A stretch of 64,000 bases of DNA from contig NZ_JAJPRF010000011.1 in NCBI RefSeq assembly GCF_021206925.1, forward strand, positions 54,696 through 118,695, read 5' to 3'. How positions within the stretch are numbered: the first letter of the stretch is position 1; each line of letters begins with the position of its first letter. The translations under genes and the position numbers were made by a program. Below the pieces are notes generated by a model. It searched no databases. It had not been told where the DNA came from and saw only the letters and a list, made by a program, of their open reading frames with translations. Positions 44,178 to 53,715 of the stretch are shown piece after piece. This DNA comes from Rhodoflexus caldus. Lineage in GTDB: Bacteria > Bacteroidota > Bacteroidia > Cytophagales > Thermoflexibacteraceae.

Positions 44178-44491
44178 GCTCTAACGATTTTTTTCAAGTG
44201 CTGCAAACATAATTGAATTTTAAGAGTTGTTTTGTTTAACCTGTGCTTTCTCCGCAACGAAAGGCTGTGAGCAGCCCTCTGCCGATTGCTTTTCCGACAT
44301 TTGCCAACAACAAAGAAAACAACGCCTGCAAAGATGCTCTGCGGCAACTTTGCGATTTGGGGTATTATTTCCCGTTGGCGGGCTTGTACCTGTTGGTTGC
44401 CTTAATGGGTAATTCGCGGGGTTTTCGGACAGATGCGCCAACGATTTGGCAAAAAAGAGTTATCATTACGAGAAATTACCTCTCAAAACGT
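44178..44491. other. Divergent promoter region between the DUF1573 gene and the SDR gene
   Basis: These 314 bp carry the minus-strand promoter element at 44204. The open frame that continues upstream of the SDR start to 44243 has no recognisable domain and is taken as non-coding. No RNA gene was seen. Confidence 0.45.
44204..44211 (-). promoter_or_regulatory. -7 element (TATGTTTG) for the DUF1573 gene
   Basis: Exact TAnnTTTG match on the minus strand, 26 bp before the ATG at 44177. Confidence 0.5.
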
Positions 44492-45280
44492 ATGAATCTG
44501 AATCTGCAACATAAAAAGGCCATTGTTTGCGGCAGCACGCAAGGGATAGGCAAAGCGGCTGCCATCGGGTTGGCGCAATTAGGCGCAACCGTTACGCTGC
44601 TGGCACGCAACGAAGAAGCACTGCAAGCCACACGCAAAGAGTTGCCAAGCCCTAACCACCAGCAACACAGCTATATTTGCGCCGACTTTGGGCATCCCGA
44701 ACAGGTGCAACAAGCAGTCAGCGAGTGGCTGAAAGAACATGGCGGCGCACACATCCTCATTAACAACACGGGAGGCCCTCCGGGTGGTCAGGCGATAGAT
44801 GCAGCACTTTCCGAATATACCGATGCCTTTACCAAGCACCTGATTTGCAATCAGTTATTGGCGCAAATGCTCGTGCCTTACATGAAAAGCGAAGGTTTCG
44901 GACGAATTGTAAACATTATTTCCACCAGTGTACGCGAGCCGCTGGCAGGTTTAGGGGTGTCTAATACCATTCGCGGTGCAGTGGCAAGCTGGTCTAAAAC
45001 CATCTCCATGGAGTTGGCAGCTTTCGGCATTACGGTAAACAACGTATTACCCGGCTACACCAAAACAGGTCGTTTGGCAAGCCTCATCAAAGCCCGCAGC
45101 CAACAGCAGGGCAAAACCGAAGACGAAATTGCACAGGGGATGCTTGCCGAAGTGCCTGCCCGTCGTTTTGCCGAAGCAGAGGAGGTAGCCAATGCGATTT
45201 TGTTCCTTTGCAGTCCTGCGGCAGCTTACATCACCGGCATCAATGTGCCCGTAGATGGCGGGCGCATTCGGGCTTTGTGA
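44492..45280 (+). CDS. Atypical short-chain dehydrogenase/reductase (FabG-like) lacking the YxxxK motif
   Basis: The 262-residue protein has the SDR Rossmann fold: CGSTQGIGKAAAIGLA at the nucleotide site, LINNTGG, GRIVNIISTSV and a C-terminal ITGINVPVDGG. The catalytic Tyr-x-x-x-Lys is missing. The aligned segment reads SNTIRGAVASWSK, with Ser and Arg at the expected places. This matches a known subgroup of FabG-like SDRs with altered active sites, from memory. Reductase activity is therefore doubtful, or uses other residues. The long upstream extension of the frame to 44243 has no family similarity, so the ATG at 44492 is used. Confidence 0.85.
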   Translation: MNLNLQHKKAIVCGSTQGIGKAAAIGLAQLGATVTLLARNEEALQATRKELPSPNHQQHSYICADFGHPEQVQQAVSEWLKEHGGAHILINNTGGPPGGQAIDAALSEYTDAFTKHLICNQLLAQMLVPYMKSEGFGRIVNIISTSVREPLAGLGVSNTIRGAVASWSKTISMELAAFGITVNNVLPGYTKTGRLASLIKARSQQQGKTEDEIAQGMLAEVPARRFAEAEEVANAILFLCSPAAAYITGINVPVDGGRIRAL

Positions 45281-45314
45281 GCGCCTGTATATCAGCATAT
45301 TGCCCGAAGCTGTT

Positions 45315-45322
45315 TATCTTTG
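45315..45322 (+). promoter_or_regulatory. -7 element (TATCTTTG) for the binding-fold protein operon
   Basis: Exact TAnnTTTG match 28 bp before the ATG at 45351. Confidence 0.55.
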
Positions 45323-45350
45323 CCGCGTACTTTCAGGAAAAAACTTACGC

Positions 45351-46901
45351 ATGGCAAAATTGCTTCGCTATTGCCTTATAGGCTGTCTGATGTGCATCTT
45401 TTTACAGATAGCACATGCGCAATCTTTACAGGAGTTTACCAACAGTTTTCAGTTAGGCAAAAAGCTGATTGACGAAAAAAATTATACGGCAGCCAAAAGT
45501 ACCCTTGCCAATGTACTCAAAGATGTGCCGCAGAATCCGTACTACAAACATGCCGTATATCTCTATGCTTTGGCAGATTATCACACAGGTGAATTTGCAC
45601 GCTGTCGCGAAACACTGGTTAATTTTCTGAACCGCTACCCTGCGTGGGAGCAGGCTGACGAGGTACGCCTGCTTGCGGCACTTGCCGCCTTGGCAGCCAA
45701 TGACTCGAATGATGCCAATGCGATGGGCAGCGCATTGAAAGACAGTCAGTTGCGCAAAGTGTTTGACAATGCGCGCCTTGCCTACCAGCAAAAAAACGGA
45801 GGCAGTGCCGCTAACAGCACGCCCGTAAACAACCGCCCGGCCGTTACCAAAAAAACTTACCACGTTGCGGTTATGCTTCCCTTCATGCTCGCGGAAACAG
45901 ATGCGACCAAACCCGGCAGGCGTTTCCAGTTTGTGTATGACATGTACGAAGGGATGAAAATTGCGCAAGAGGATTTGGCAAAGGAAGGTATTGATATTCA
46001 GTTGTATCCCTTTGATACCGAGCGCAACAATACCGTTATCAGGCGCAAATTGGAAGAGCAAAAAGGACTGGATTTACTCATCGGGCCGTTGTATGCCAAC
46101 AACGTAGAGCCAATGGGTGCATATGCCGCTCAACATAATATCAGCATTGTCAATCCTTTTGGCACAGGCGCAGAGTTGCTCAAAAATGCACATACGCTGT
46201 TGGCCGAGCCTTCGCCTGTGGCTATGGCACAACAGGCCGCCGCTTTTGCCTCCGCACAACTGCCCGGCAAAACGGCCATTATCTACCACGGCAATACTTC
46301 CGAGGATTCGCTGATGGCCTATGCCTACAAACAGGCACACGAACGCAACAACGGCCGCACGCACATCATCCGTTCGCTAAACCCCAAGATGAACTTTCAG
46401 CGCATCATCAGCGAATTGGATGCCGCCCCTCGCAGCGACTCTACGCACATTTTCATTTGTGCTCGACAGCCCGCTGTTGCCGTAAGCATAGTAAGCGCCT
46501 TGCTTTCTTCCAAACGCGTACTGCCCGCCATTACTACGCAGGATTGGCTGAATTATGATTTGTTGAGCTACGAACAGTTGCAGTTGGCGCGCATGCACTT
46601 TATCATGCCCGACTTTGTACGCGAAACACCCGCCAAAACCCGTTTTGACAAGCTGATTGTAGAACGAACCAACATGGTTCCTTCCAAGTTTTCATACATC
46701 GGCTACGAAAACGTTTACTTTTTCGGGAAAATGCTGCACAAATACGGTGTCAATTTTCAGCAATTTTTGGCACAGGAGTCGCCCGCCGAGGGCATTATGA
46801 TGCCCGGGTTTGATTTCCGCAATGGGCGGGAAAATATTCGGGCAGCTATTTGCACCTTCAACGGAGGCGTTTTCCAACAAGTATTCCCATTGGCGAAATA
46901 A
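45351..46901 (+). CDS. Periplasmic TPR plus type 1 periplasmic-binding-fold protein
   Basis: The 516-residue product has a signal peptide (cut near AHAQ). TPR-like helices follow at about residues 28-150 (FQLGKKLIDEKNYTAAKSTL, YALADYHTGEFARCRETLVN). From about 170 a type 1 substrate-binding fold begins: YHVAVMLPFML, YDMYEGMKIAQEDLAKEG, LLIGPLYANNVEPMG and SIVNPFGTG. This order resembles LpoA-type penicillin-binding-protein activators and branched-chain amino acid receptor-like proteins. No ABC permease is adjacent. It is 6 bp upstream of a TonB-dependent receptor, so the two probably work together. The frame opens to 45255, and the signal peptide and promoter element fix the start at 45351. 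Confidence 0.8.
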   Translation: MAKLLRYCLIGCLMCIFLQIAHAQSLQEFTNSFQLGKKLIDEKNYTAAKSTLANVLKDVPQNPYYKHAVYLYALADYHTGEFARCRETLVNFLNRYPAWEQADEVRLLAALAALAANDSNDANAMGSALKDSQLRKVFDNARLAYQQKNGGSAANSTPVNNRPAVTKKTYHVAVMLPFMLAETDATKPGRRFQFVYDMYEGMKIAQEDLAKEGIDIQLYPFDTERNNTVIRRKLEEQKGLDLLIGPLYANNVEPMGAYAAQHNISIVNPFGTGAELLKNAHTLLAEPSPVAMAQQAAAFASAQLPGKTAIIYHGNTSEDSLMAYAYKQAHERNNGRTHIIRSLNPKMNFQRIISELDAAPRSDSTHIFICARQPAVAVSIVSALLSSKRVLPAITTQDWLNYDLLSYEQLQLARMHFIMPDFVRETPAKTRFDKLIVERTNMVPSKFSYIGYENVYFFGKMLHKYGVNFQQFLAQESPAEGIMMPGFDFRNGRENIRAAICTFNGGVFQQVFPLAK

Positions 46902-46907
46902 AAAGAC

Positions 46908-49289
46908 ATGATGCGTTGTGCGGTTGGGTTGCTCTTAGCATTGTTAGGATACATGCCGCTGTGGGCACAGGTATTGCCCGTTCAAACCGTGCGCGGTACA
47001 GTAACCGAAAAAGAAACAGGCAATAGCCTGCCCGGTGTGGTTGTGCTGCTGCAAGGTGAAAATTTTTCGCAAAATACCGTCAGCGATGGTCAGGGAAATT
47101 TCCGATTTGACAAAGTGCCCGTCGGGCGCTATCGGCTGGCTACGCAAATCATCGGCTATGAGAGTTTTATAACAGAAGTGGCTGTCAATTCCGCCGCGAA
47201 GGAAGTGATATTGCAGCTTGCGCTGACCGAACAAATCAGGCAATTGGCCGAGGTGGAAGTCAGAAGCGACCGACAAGGTTCGCAGGTACTCAATGAAATG
47301 GCAACCGTAAGCACCCGCACATTCTCTGCCGCTACGCTCAACCGCTATCCTGCCTCTTTGGGCGACCCTGCACGCATGGCAACCGCCTTTGCAGGTGTGA
47401 ACGGTGCAGGCGATTTCAGTAACGAAATCATCATTCGGGGCAATGCTCCTAACGGCCTGTTGTGGCGGTTAGAAGGTGTGGAAATTCCTTCGCCTAACCA
47501 TTTCACCAACGAAGGCGCATCGGGCGGCGGTGTAAGCATCCTCAGTGCGCAGGTGTTAGGCAGTTCAGACTTTATGACAGGTGCTTTTGCCGCCGAGTAC
47601 GGCAATGCGATATCGGGTGTATTTGATATCAACCTTCGCCGCGGCAACAACACCCGCCGCGAATTTACCGCACAGGTGAGCGGTATAGGCGTTGAAATGG
47701 CAGCAGAAGGGCCTTTCAGCCGCAAAAAGGCAGGGAGCGCATCGTTTCTGGTCAATTATCGCTATTCTACCGTGGATTTGGTGCGGCGGTTAGGCATTGA
47801 ACTGCCCGACGGTACGCTCACTTTTCAGGATTTATCATTCAACCTGCATTTTCCGCTGAAAAAAGGAGGGACGATTGCTGTTTTTGGCATTGGCGGACTG
47901 AGTGCGCAAAAGCAGTTAGCCCTGCGCGATTCTGCCCGTTGGCGCAACAACAGCGACCGCACCGACCGCATTTTTGACTTCCAAATGGGTGCGACAGGTA
48001 TTTCGCATCAGGCAACCATTGGCAAAAGAGCATTTTTCAGACAGACCCTTGCCCTTACCTATGGCGGCAACGGCGAATACGAAGCCCGTTTAGGAGCGCG
48101 TTACGTTGTGCAACCCCTCCGCGACAATAACTACGGCGAACAGCGCCTTGCATGGGCAGGCAGCCTGAATTATAAACTCAGCCCCCGCTGGACGGTTAAA
48201 ACGGGGGTGTTCATCAATCGTTTGTCGTATGATTTGACCACGAAAAGGCAAAATACGCCCGGCAGGCCGCTGGTAACTCAATTGCAGGAAGCAAACAGCG
48301 CGCTGCTGTTGCAGGCGTATATGCAATGGAAATTCCGCATCAGCGAGCAACTCACCGCCTTGGCAGGTGCCCATTTTACCCATCTGGGCTTCAACGGCAG
48401 GCAGGTTACGGAGCCTCGCTTGTCTTTGCGTTGGCAACCTGCTGAAAATCATACGTTTATGGCAGCCTATGGCAGGCACAGCCGCATGTTAGCCTTAGGA
48501 ACGTACTTTGCACAGCAGCAGGTGCGCAATGTAGGCACTGTACAGCCCAATAAAAATCTGGACTTTACCAAAGCCGAACATTGGGTGGCAGCGTGGGAAT
48601 GGCAACCCCAACCGAAATGGCACACCAAAATGGAGTTGTATTACCAGCAACTGTTCAGCGTACCCGTGCGCACGATTCGCAACAGTAATTTTTCGCTCAT
48701 CAATCAGTCAAGCGGTTTTGTGTCCGATAGCCTGACAAACCGCGGCAAAGGCAGGAACTATGGCATGGAACTCACCGTGGAGCGGCAGTTTGACGGGCAA
48801 TGGTATTTGCTCAATACGCTTTCGCTGTATGATTCGCGCTATGCAGGTGCAGACGGAATCTGGCGCAACACACGTTTCAACGGCAGACACGTCTGGAACA
48901 TAGTGGCCGGCAAAGATTTTATCAAAAACAAAACCGACCGCAAGGGCAGAAGCATACAGCGCATTATCAGCTTCAATGTGCGCAGTGTATGGTCGGGCGG
49001 CTTTCGCTATACACCTATTGACGAAGCCCGCTCCCTGCGCGACAACACCGAGCGGCGGATAGAGTCGCAGGCATTTGAGGCACAACTGCCCGACTATTTC
49101 CGTTTAGATTTCCGAATATCGTTCCGCAAAAACCGACCGAATTACAGCCGCGTGTTTTCTCTTGATTTGCAAAACGCTACCAACCATCGCAACGTGGCAC
49201 GTTATTACTACGACAGCAACCGACGCGCCATGCGCACCGAATACTGGCTGCCGATTCTGCCTGTTCCGGCTTGGCGCATCGAGTTTTAA
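46908..49289 (+). CDS. TonB-dependent outer-membrane receptor with carboxypeptidase-like regulatory domain
   Basis: The 793-residue protein has a signal peptide (ending LWAQ). A CarboxypepD_reg-like Ig domain follows at residues 25-110 (VRGTVTEKETGNSLPGVVVL, VGRYRLATQIIGYES). Then come a plug domain (NEIIIRGNAPNGLLWRLEGV, AEYGNAISGVFDI) and a large beta-barrel ending PVPAWRIEF, whose last residue Phe fits outer-membrane insertion. It imports a large or scarce ligand using TonB energy. It is not paired with a SusD-like gene. Instead the neighbours are the binding-fold protein upstream and a polysaccharide deacetylase downstream. Ligand unknown. Confidence 0.92.
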   Translation: MMRCAVGLLLALLGYMPLWAQVLPVQTVRGTVTEKETGNSLPGVVVLLQGENFSQNTVSDGQGNFRFDKVPVGRYRLATQIIGYESFITEVAVNSAAKEVILQLALTEQIRQLAEVEVRSDRQGSQVLNEMATVSTRTFSAATLNRYPASLGDPARMATAFAGVNGAGDFSNEIIIRGNAPNGLLWRLEGVEIPSPNHFTNEGASGGGVSILSAQVLGSSDFMTGAFAAEYGNAISGVFDINLRRGNNTRREFTAQVSGIGVEMAAEGPFSRKKAGSASFLVNYRYSTVDLVRRLGIELPDGTLTFQDLSFNLHFPLKKGGTIAVFGIGGLSAQKQLALRDSARWRNNSDRTDRIFDFQMGATGISHQATIGKRAFFRQTLALTYGGNGEYEARLGARYVVQPLRDNNYGEQRLAWAGSLNYKLSPRWTVKTGVFINRLSYDLTTKRQNTPGRPLVTQLQEANSALLLQAYMQWKFRISEQLTALAGAHFTHLGFNGRQVTEPRLSLRWQPAENHTFMAAYGRHSRMLALGTYFAQQQVRNVGTVQPNKNLDFTKAEHWVAAWEWQPQPKWHTKMELYYQQLFSVPVRTIRNSNFSLINQSSGFVSDSLTNRGKGRNYGMELTVERQFDGQWYLLNTLSLYDSRYAGADGIWRNTRFNGRHVWNIVAGKDFIKNKTDRKGRSIQRIISFNVRSVWSGGFRYTPIDEARSLRDNTERRIESQAFEAQLPDYFRLDFRISFRKNRPNYSRVFSLDLQNATNHRNVARYYYDSNRRAMRTEYWLPILPVPAWRIEF

Positions 49290-49364
49290 GCAACGAATTT
49301 TGTAAAAAAACACCGAAAAAAGGAACGTTTCAATCCGCAGCGGTATCAAGGGCTAAAAAACCCT

Positions 49365-50171
49365 ATGAAACCTCTGTCGGCAGTTCTGTTGGTCTTTCTG
49401 CTGTGTGCATTTGTGCCCTCTCATCCGCGCCCTTCATTGCGCAATCGGTTTACTTCCGAAAAAATGCAGGCTTTTGCCCGTGAAGTACAGCGGCAGGCAT
49501 TGCTTTATCCGAACAGTTGCTTTCTTGAAAAAATTACTGACAAAAAAATAGCGGCTATTACGTTTGACGATGGCCCCGACAGCCTCTACACGCCACAAGT
49601 GCTGCAAATTTTGGCCAAGGAAGGGGTAAAAGCCACTTTTTACGTTACGGGCGACAGCATTGCCAAATGGGAAAAGGTATTGCAACGAATAGCTGCTGAC
49701 GGGCACAGCATCGGTATGCACGGGCAAAGTCATCGCAACTTGCGCCAATTGCCGCCCCGCGAGTGGCAAGCGGAAATCCTGCGTTGTCAGGCAACTGTCA
49801 GCCGTGTAACAGGCAGGCAGCCTATGTGGTTGCGGGCACCTTTCGGTGCAGTCAGCGATGAGCAGATTGAGTGGTGCGCTGCCCGCAATATTCGCATTGC
49901 TAACTGGTCGGTAGACAGCGAAGACTGGGAAAATGCCAAAGAAAATACCTCCAAAGCCATCGCACGCCGCGTGCTGAGCTATTTGCATCCGGGAGCTATT
50001 ATTTTGCTGCACAGCGCAGGCGGGCGCAAAAAACGCACCGTAGCTGCATTGCCTGTTATCATCAGAGGCATGCGCGAAAAGGGGTATGAGTTTGTTACCG
50101 TACCGCAGTTGCTCGGCCTACCCGATGATGTTCCCTTAACTGGCTCTGCTTCGGAGGGCAAAAGGAAGTGA
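49365..50171 (+). CDS. Polysaccharide deacetylase (NodB domain)
   Basis: The 268-residue exported protein has an N-terminal hydrophobic signal (residues 5-18) and a NodB homology domain: TFDDGPDS with Asp68/Asp69, GMHGQSH with the two metal histidines, RAPFG, and LLHSAGGRKKRTVAALP. The zinc-dependent enzyme removes N- or O-acetyl groups from polysaccharides such as peptidoglycan or chitin-like polymers. It lies 75 bp after the TonB-dependent receptor on the same strand. The GMHGQSH motif departs slightly from HxxxH of NodB (H-G-Q-S-H keeps the spacing). Confidence 0.9.
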   Translation: MKPLSAVLLVFLLCAFVPSHPRPSLRNRFTSEKMQAFAREVQRQALLYPNSCFLEKITDKKIAAITFDDGPDSLYTPQVLQILAKEGVKATFYVTGDSIAKWEKVLQRIAADGHSIGMHGQSHRNLRQLPPREWQAEILRCQATVSRVTGRQPMWLRAPFGAVSDEQIEWCAARNIRIANWSVDSEDWENAKENTSKAIARRVLSYLHPGAIILLHSAGGRKKRTVAALPVIIRGMREKGYEFVTVPQLLGLPDDVPLTGSASEGKRK

Positions 50172-50212
50172 GCAAATCATGATTAAAAATACGAACCAAT
50201 GCTTTGAAAAGT

Positions 50213-51784
50213 CTATCGGCCGGAAGAGAACTTAACCGTGATTTCTTTGCTTTCTCTCAGCCCGTGTTTAACGGATTTGGCAGAAATGGTCATACCCGGT
50301 TGCAGTGTGATGGGACGCGTATAATAATGCCATTCGTTTTCCCAGTCTAATCTGTACAAAATGGCAGCGCCCTCGGTCGGGCTGCTGATGCTGATTTTGT
50401 TGTCTTTGGTTTTGGCAAAATGAGGCTCTTGACTCACGGGTTGGCTGGTGCTTTTCCAAAGCATGGCGCGCATTGCTGCCTCGGTCAGTCCGCCAAGGTC
50501 TCCGGTAGCATTGACCCAGTGGTCGCAGTAGTTTCTCATGCGTTGCAAATCGTTCTGATAATCAGGATGATTGGCAAGATTTTGCTGCTCCCATGGGTCT
50601 TTGCTCAAATCATATAACTCCTCGATGGGTTTAATGCTTTTTGTAAGCAAAACAATGCTGCTGTTGGGGGCTGCCTCTGCAAGCAAGCGATGGCTGCAAT
50701 TTTCCTGCAACAGGTGATAGGGGATAAAAGGCAGGTCTTTGCGAAAATTGCGAATATATTTCAGCGAACCGCTCCTGACGGCTCTTATTCGGTCAGGGTG
50801 TTCGTTGATGCGGTCGGAAGAGGTAACAACAGCCGTGTGTGCTTGTTTGCTGTTAATCAGATGCAGCCCCGGGAAACTCAAGCCTGTATTCACTTTGGCA
50901 ATAGCCAGCGTGGTAGGCATCAGGTCTGCAAGGCTGACTATTTTTTTGACATGTGCTGCTTTGCCTTCGGGTGTGCGCACCAGCAGCGGCACACGAATAT
51001 TTTCTTCATACAACAACTGAGGCGCACAGGAACAGCGAAATCCGTTTTCTCCAAATACGAACACATAGGACTTACTCAAAAGCCCCTGTTGTTTTTCTAA
51101 TATCTCCCATATTTTGCCCAATTGTTCATTGGCAAATGCAGCGCGGCGGTAAGCATTTTGCCATTCTTGTTTCGCCTCGGCATTATCCGCAAAATAGTGG
51201 GGCAGGCGAACCTTATCCGAAACAGCGTATTTTCCCAAGGCCTCGTTAGTAGGGGCAGCCAGTCGGATATGCAAAAAAACAGGTGTTTGGGCAGCTACCC
51301 GTTTGAGTTGGTAAGACAGCGTATCTGTTAAAAAACGTGAATCGTTATAGCTCATTTGCCATATGCTTGGAGGTAATTTGAGACTGTGCTGCCCAAACTG
51401 CATGGTAAAATAGCCCTTCATGCGCATTTCTTCTACCAGCCAGTGGTGTTTCCCGGGAAGGACGGCATTCTCGCCACCATTACCCGACGATTGGTGCATT
51501 GCTCCAAAGGTGGTAGGGTAAAGTCCGCTTTGTATGCCTGCCTGCGAAGGAATGGCAGCAGCAGCCATTGCGTAAGCATTTTCAAACCATAGCGACTGTT
51601 TGACTACCCGATTGAGGGCAGGCGTTTTAATAATGCTGTCGCCGGGGCGAAAAGTAACACCCGAGAGTTCCTCAAACGAAATCCAGATAATGTGTGGCAA
51701 AGAAGCCTTCCCTTGTCCGCAGGCAATGGATGCAATGCAAAATGAAAGCAGGAAAAAAGCAGATATGATTACTAAGTAGCGCAC
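50213..51784 (-). CDS. Sulfatase-family protein with degenerate active site (likely non-catalytic)
   Basis: The 523-residue protein has a signal peptide (GTG start, cut near ACGQ) and the alkaline-phosphatase/sulfatase fold order. The fGly motif CxPSR is replaced by AIPSQ, with Ala77 at the Cys/Ser place and Gln81 for Arg. The metal-binding DD is EE (SFEELSG, residues 38-39). DHG becomes ENG in VFGENGF. The sulfatase frame YEENIRVPLLVRTP, SLADLMPTTLAIA and KPIEELYDLSKDPWEQQNLA is well kept. A C-terminal beta-sandwich of about 80 residues follows. Loss of all key residues with conservation elsewhere suggests a binding or regulatory pseudo-enzyme rather than a decaying gene. Downstream is intergenic; upstream (91 bp) is a nitrilase-family gene. 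Confidence 0.8.
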   Translation of the reverse strand: MRYLVIISAFFLLSFCIASIACGQGKASLPHIIWISFEELSGVTFRPGDSIIKTPALNRVVKQSLWFENAYAMAAAAIPSQAGIQSGLYPTTFGAMHQSSGNGGENAVLPGKHHWLVEEMRMKGYFTMQFGQHSLKLPPSIWQMSYNDSRFLTDTLSYQLKRVAAQTPVFLHIRLAAPTNEALGKYAVSDKVRLPHYFADNAEAKQEWQNAYRRAAFANEQLGKIWEILEKQQGLLSKSYVFVFGENGFRCSCAPQLLYEENIRVPLLVRTPEGKAAHVKKIVSLADLMPTTLAIAKVNTGLSFPGLHLINSKQAHTAVVTSSDRINEHPDRIRAVRSGSLKYIRNFRKDLPFIPYHLLQENCSHRLLAEAAPNSSIVLLTKSIKPIEELYDLSKDPWEQQNLANHPDYQNDLQRMRNYCDHWVNATGDLGGLTEAAMRAMLWKSTSQPVSQEPHFAKTKDNKISISSPTEGAAILYRLDWENEWHYYTRPITLQPGMTISAKSVKHGLRESKEITVKFSSGR

Positions 51785-51875
51785 GCTATTAGTTCAGATG
51801 ATAACAAAAAAACTGAAACGATAGTGTGCTTTAATACGCAGGAGATTTTTGACAAAAGTACAAATTAGTCTATGA

Positions 51876-53009
51876 TTATTGCAACCACAAGTTAAAGATT
51901 CTGCCTTTTTTAATAGCAGGAGGCGAAATATTTAATGTATCGTTTTGCAGCGTCAGTATGCGGCCTTCGGGGTGCATATCCCAAATATCCCCTGTAAAAA
52001 ATACGTTGATACCCTGATGAATACCCGCACGCGGGGCACGCTTACCCATGCTGTACTTCGCCCATGCTTCCCCTTCGCTGATACGCCGATAGTCGCTCGT
52101 ATCCACGTCGGAGGGGGCAGCAAATCCGTTGTAGCCTTGCCATGCTCCGCGCCAAACGCTGTCCGTATCGGCAAGAGAAGGCACGGCAATCAAATCGGCT
52201 TTGCCCGACAGGTGCTCATAGGCTTGCGGATACCAACTATCGGCGCAGATGAGCACGGCCAGCCTGCCTGCGGGCGTGCTGAAAACAGGTATTTGTTGTA
52301 AATCTGCCTGACATGTGAACCCCTGTTCTGCCTTAATGGGGAATATTTTTTTTACCAATGGCGGCATAATTTTCCCGTTGGCATCAAAAACAGCAGTCAT
52401 ATTGAAGAGTTGCCCTCTTCGGGTGCGCAATTCTCCGTTTTCAATGAATGGCTCCGGCAGCACTACGGAACCTGCCACAATGGTGCAGCCATATTTTTTG
52501 GCAAGGCGGCTGAATATGTTGTAGTAAGCCTTGCAAACTTTTTCGGCTTTCATGGCAAATAAACCGTGTGCCATACGGTCATTGACCGGCGGGGCTGTGA
52601 GGGCATAGTAGCCTGCCTCAAACAGATTAGACAACGCCATCAGTGTCATTGCATCCGTAATGGTTGGCTGCTCATACAAGGTGCGTTTTTCGTGCATCGC
52701 TACCAGCCATGTACCGATGTATTCGGGAAATACAACTACGGTTTTTGCATGGATGCCTCCTGCTTGTTGCAGGGCTTCCATGTAGCTATCCAGTAGGCCG
52801 AACAGTCGGCTTTCCGTGCCGTAGTCCTGTGCGGTGAGGTAGGGTTGGATGCCTGCCAAATTGCCTTTGCCGCTATCCGTTCCCTGTTGAACAAGTTCTG
52901 TTTCAGGCATTGGAGCGGCTGAAATTTTGTCTTCGGCTGTTCTGTCTGTGGTTGTCCAGTAGTAGTAAGCGGCAACTACGGCAGCGATAACAAGCAGTGT
53001 CTTTTTCAT
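51876..53009 (-). CDS. Exported carbon-nitrogen hydrolase (nitrilase superfamily)
   Basis: The 377-residue product begins with a hydrophobic signal or anchor (MKKTLLVIAAVVAAYYYW). The nitrilase triad is present: Glu96 (VVFPEYIG), Lys220 or Lys221 (PPLVKKIFPIK) and Cys255 (VLICADSWYP). The sequence also contains segments typical of the fold (GCTIVAGSVVLPEP, FNMTAVFDANGKI). It should act on an amide or nitrile in the periplasm or at the membrane. The substrate is not visible. It is followed by the degenerate sulfatase gene. The frame opens 11 codons further upstream, and the ATG at 53009 matches the signal start. Confidence 0.85.
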   Translation of the reverse strand: MKKTLLVIAAVVAAYYYWTTTDRTAEDKISAAPMPETELVQQGTDSGKGNLAGIQPYLTAQDYGTESRLFGLLDSYMEALQQAGGIHAKTVVVFPEYIGTWLVAMHEKRTLYEQPTITDAMTLMALSNLFEAGYYALTAPPVNDRMAHGLFAMKAEKVCKAYYNIFSRLAKKYGCTIVAGSVVLPEPFIENGELRTRRGQLFNMTAVFDANGKIMPPLVKKIFPIKAEQGFTCQADLQQIPVFSTPAGRLAVLICADSWYPQAYEHLSGKADLIAVPSLADTDSVWRGAWQGYNGFAAPSDVDTSDYRRISEGEAWAKYSMGKRAPRAGIHQGINVFFTGDIWDMHPEGRILTLQNDTLNISPPAIKKGRIFNLWLQ

Positions 53010-53113
53010 ACCTGCGAAAGCTACACGTAATGCGGCAACCAAACAAAATTTTTACCGAAAAACGGATTTTCAGGAGGGATGGGCAAAGTTCTGTACTCCC
53101 CAACACTTGATTA

Positions 53114-53710
53114 CTACAACAAGACCTCCCGCATCAGTTCATCAAAGGGCAAAGGTTTGAGATAGAGTTGGTCTTCGTAATAATGTGCCATCAGGCGTAT
53201 AAAGCTGGGCTTATCGTCTATTTGGATGTATTCTATGATGACATTGCCGTAGCGCTGGTCGCAACGCTGTACTTCTCCATGCTCTACCCGTAAATCTACG
53301 GGAGGCTTCAAATAATGCTTTTCTATTGTTTCCGAATAGTCCGGGCGGATGAAAATGCGGCGGTCGGAAGTGTAAAGTTTATAGCCAATTTGCAAGACCT
53401 GTTCTTTCAGGTGGTCAAAAAAGAACTGAAAAGCATCTGCACCTATTTTAGGATGATAGGTAAGGGCAATGCCGTTGCTGCCGTCTGTTTTCAGCAAATG
53501 TACCTGCAAGTCTGCGGTTTGTTTGTCTTTTTTCAGTTGCCATGCTTCCCATACCTCATAGGCGAGTTTGCGATGAGCGCCGCTGTTTTGCCACAGAAAA
53601 ATCTTGTTGCGGTAAATCTCGTTGCGCACCAACGCCTCCTCAACCACCGGCAGATGGTCGGGGAGGCGTTTGGGAAACAATTGCTCAAATATGCGGTCAA
53701 AAAAAGACAT
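53114..53710 (-). CDS. Unknown cytoplasmic protein
   Basis: I do not recognise this 198-residue protein. It has no signal peptide or membrane segment and an alpha/beta composition, with a Trp-rich centre (LAYEVWEAWQLKKDKQ) and a YxxQRYGNVIIEYIQI-like strand region. It lies 5 bp downstream of the His-rich HMA gene and 105 bp upstream of the nitrilase-family gene, all on the minus strand, so it may belong to the same transcript. No catalytic motif was seen. Confidence 0.55.
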   Translation of the reverse strand: MSFFDRIFEQLFPKRLPDHLPVVEEALVRNEIYRNKIFLWQNSGAHRKLAYEVWEAWQLKKDKQTADLQVHLLKTDGSNGIALTYHPKIGADAFQFFFDHLKEQVLQIGYKLYTSDRRIFIRPDYSETIEKHYLKPPVDLRVEHGEVQRCDQRYGNVIIEYIQIDDKPSFIRLMAHYYEDQLYLKPLPFDELMREVLL

Positions 53711-53715
53711 TCGGA

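Noticed and set aside
44243..44491. Upstream in-frame extension of the SDR gene
   Set aside because: The extra 83 residues have no SDR similarity, and the ATG at 44492 gives the family start.
45453..46061. 202-codon open frame on the minus strand
   Set aside because: Antisense to the binding-fold protein, whose motifs and signal peptide are clear.
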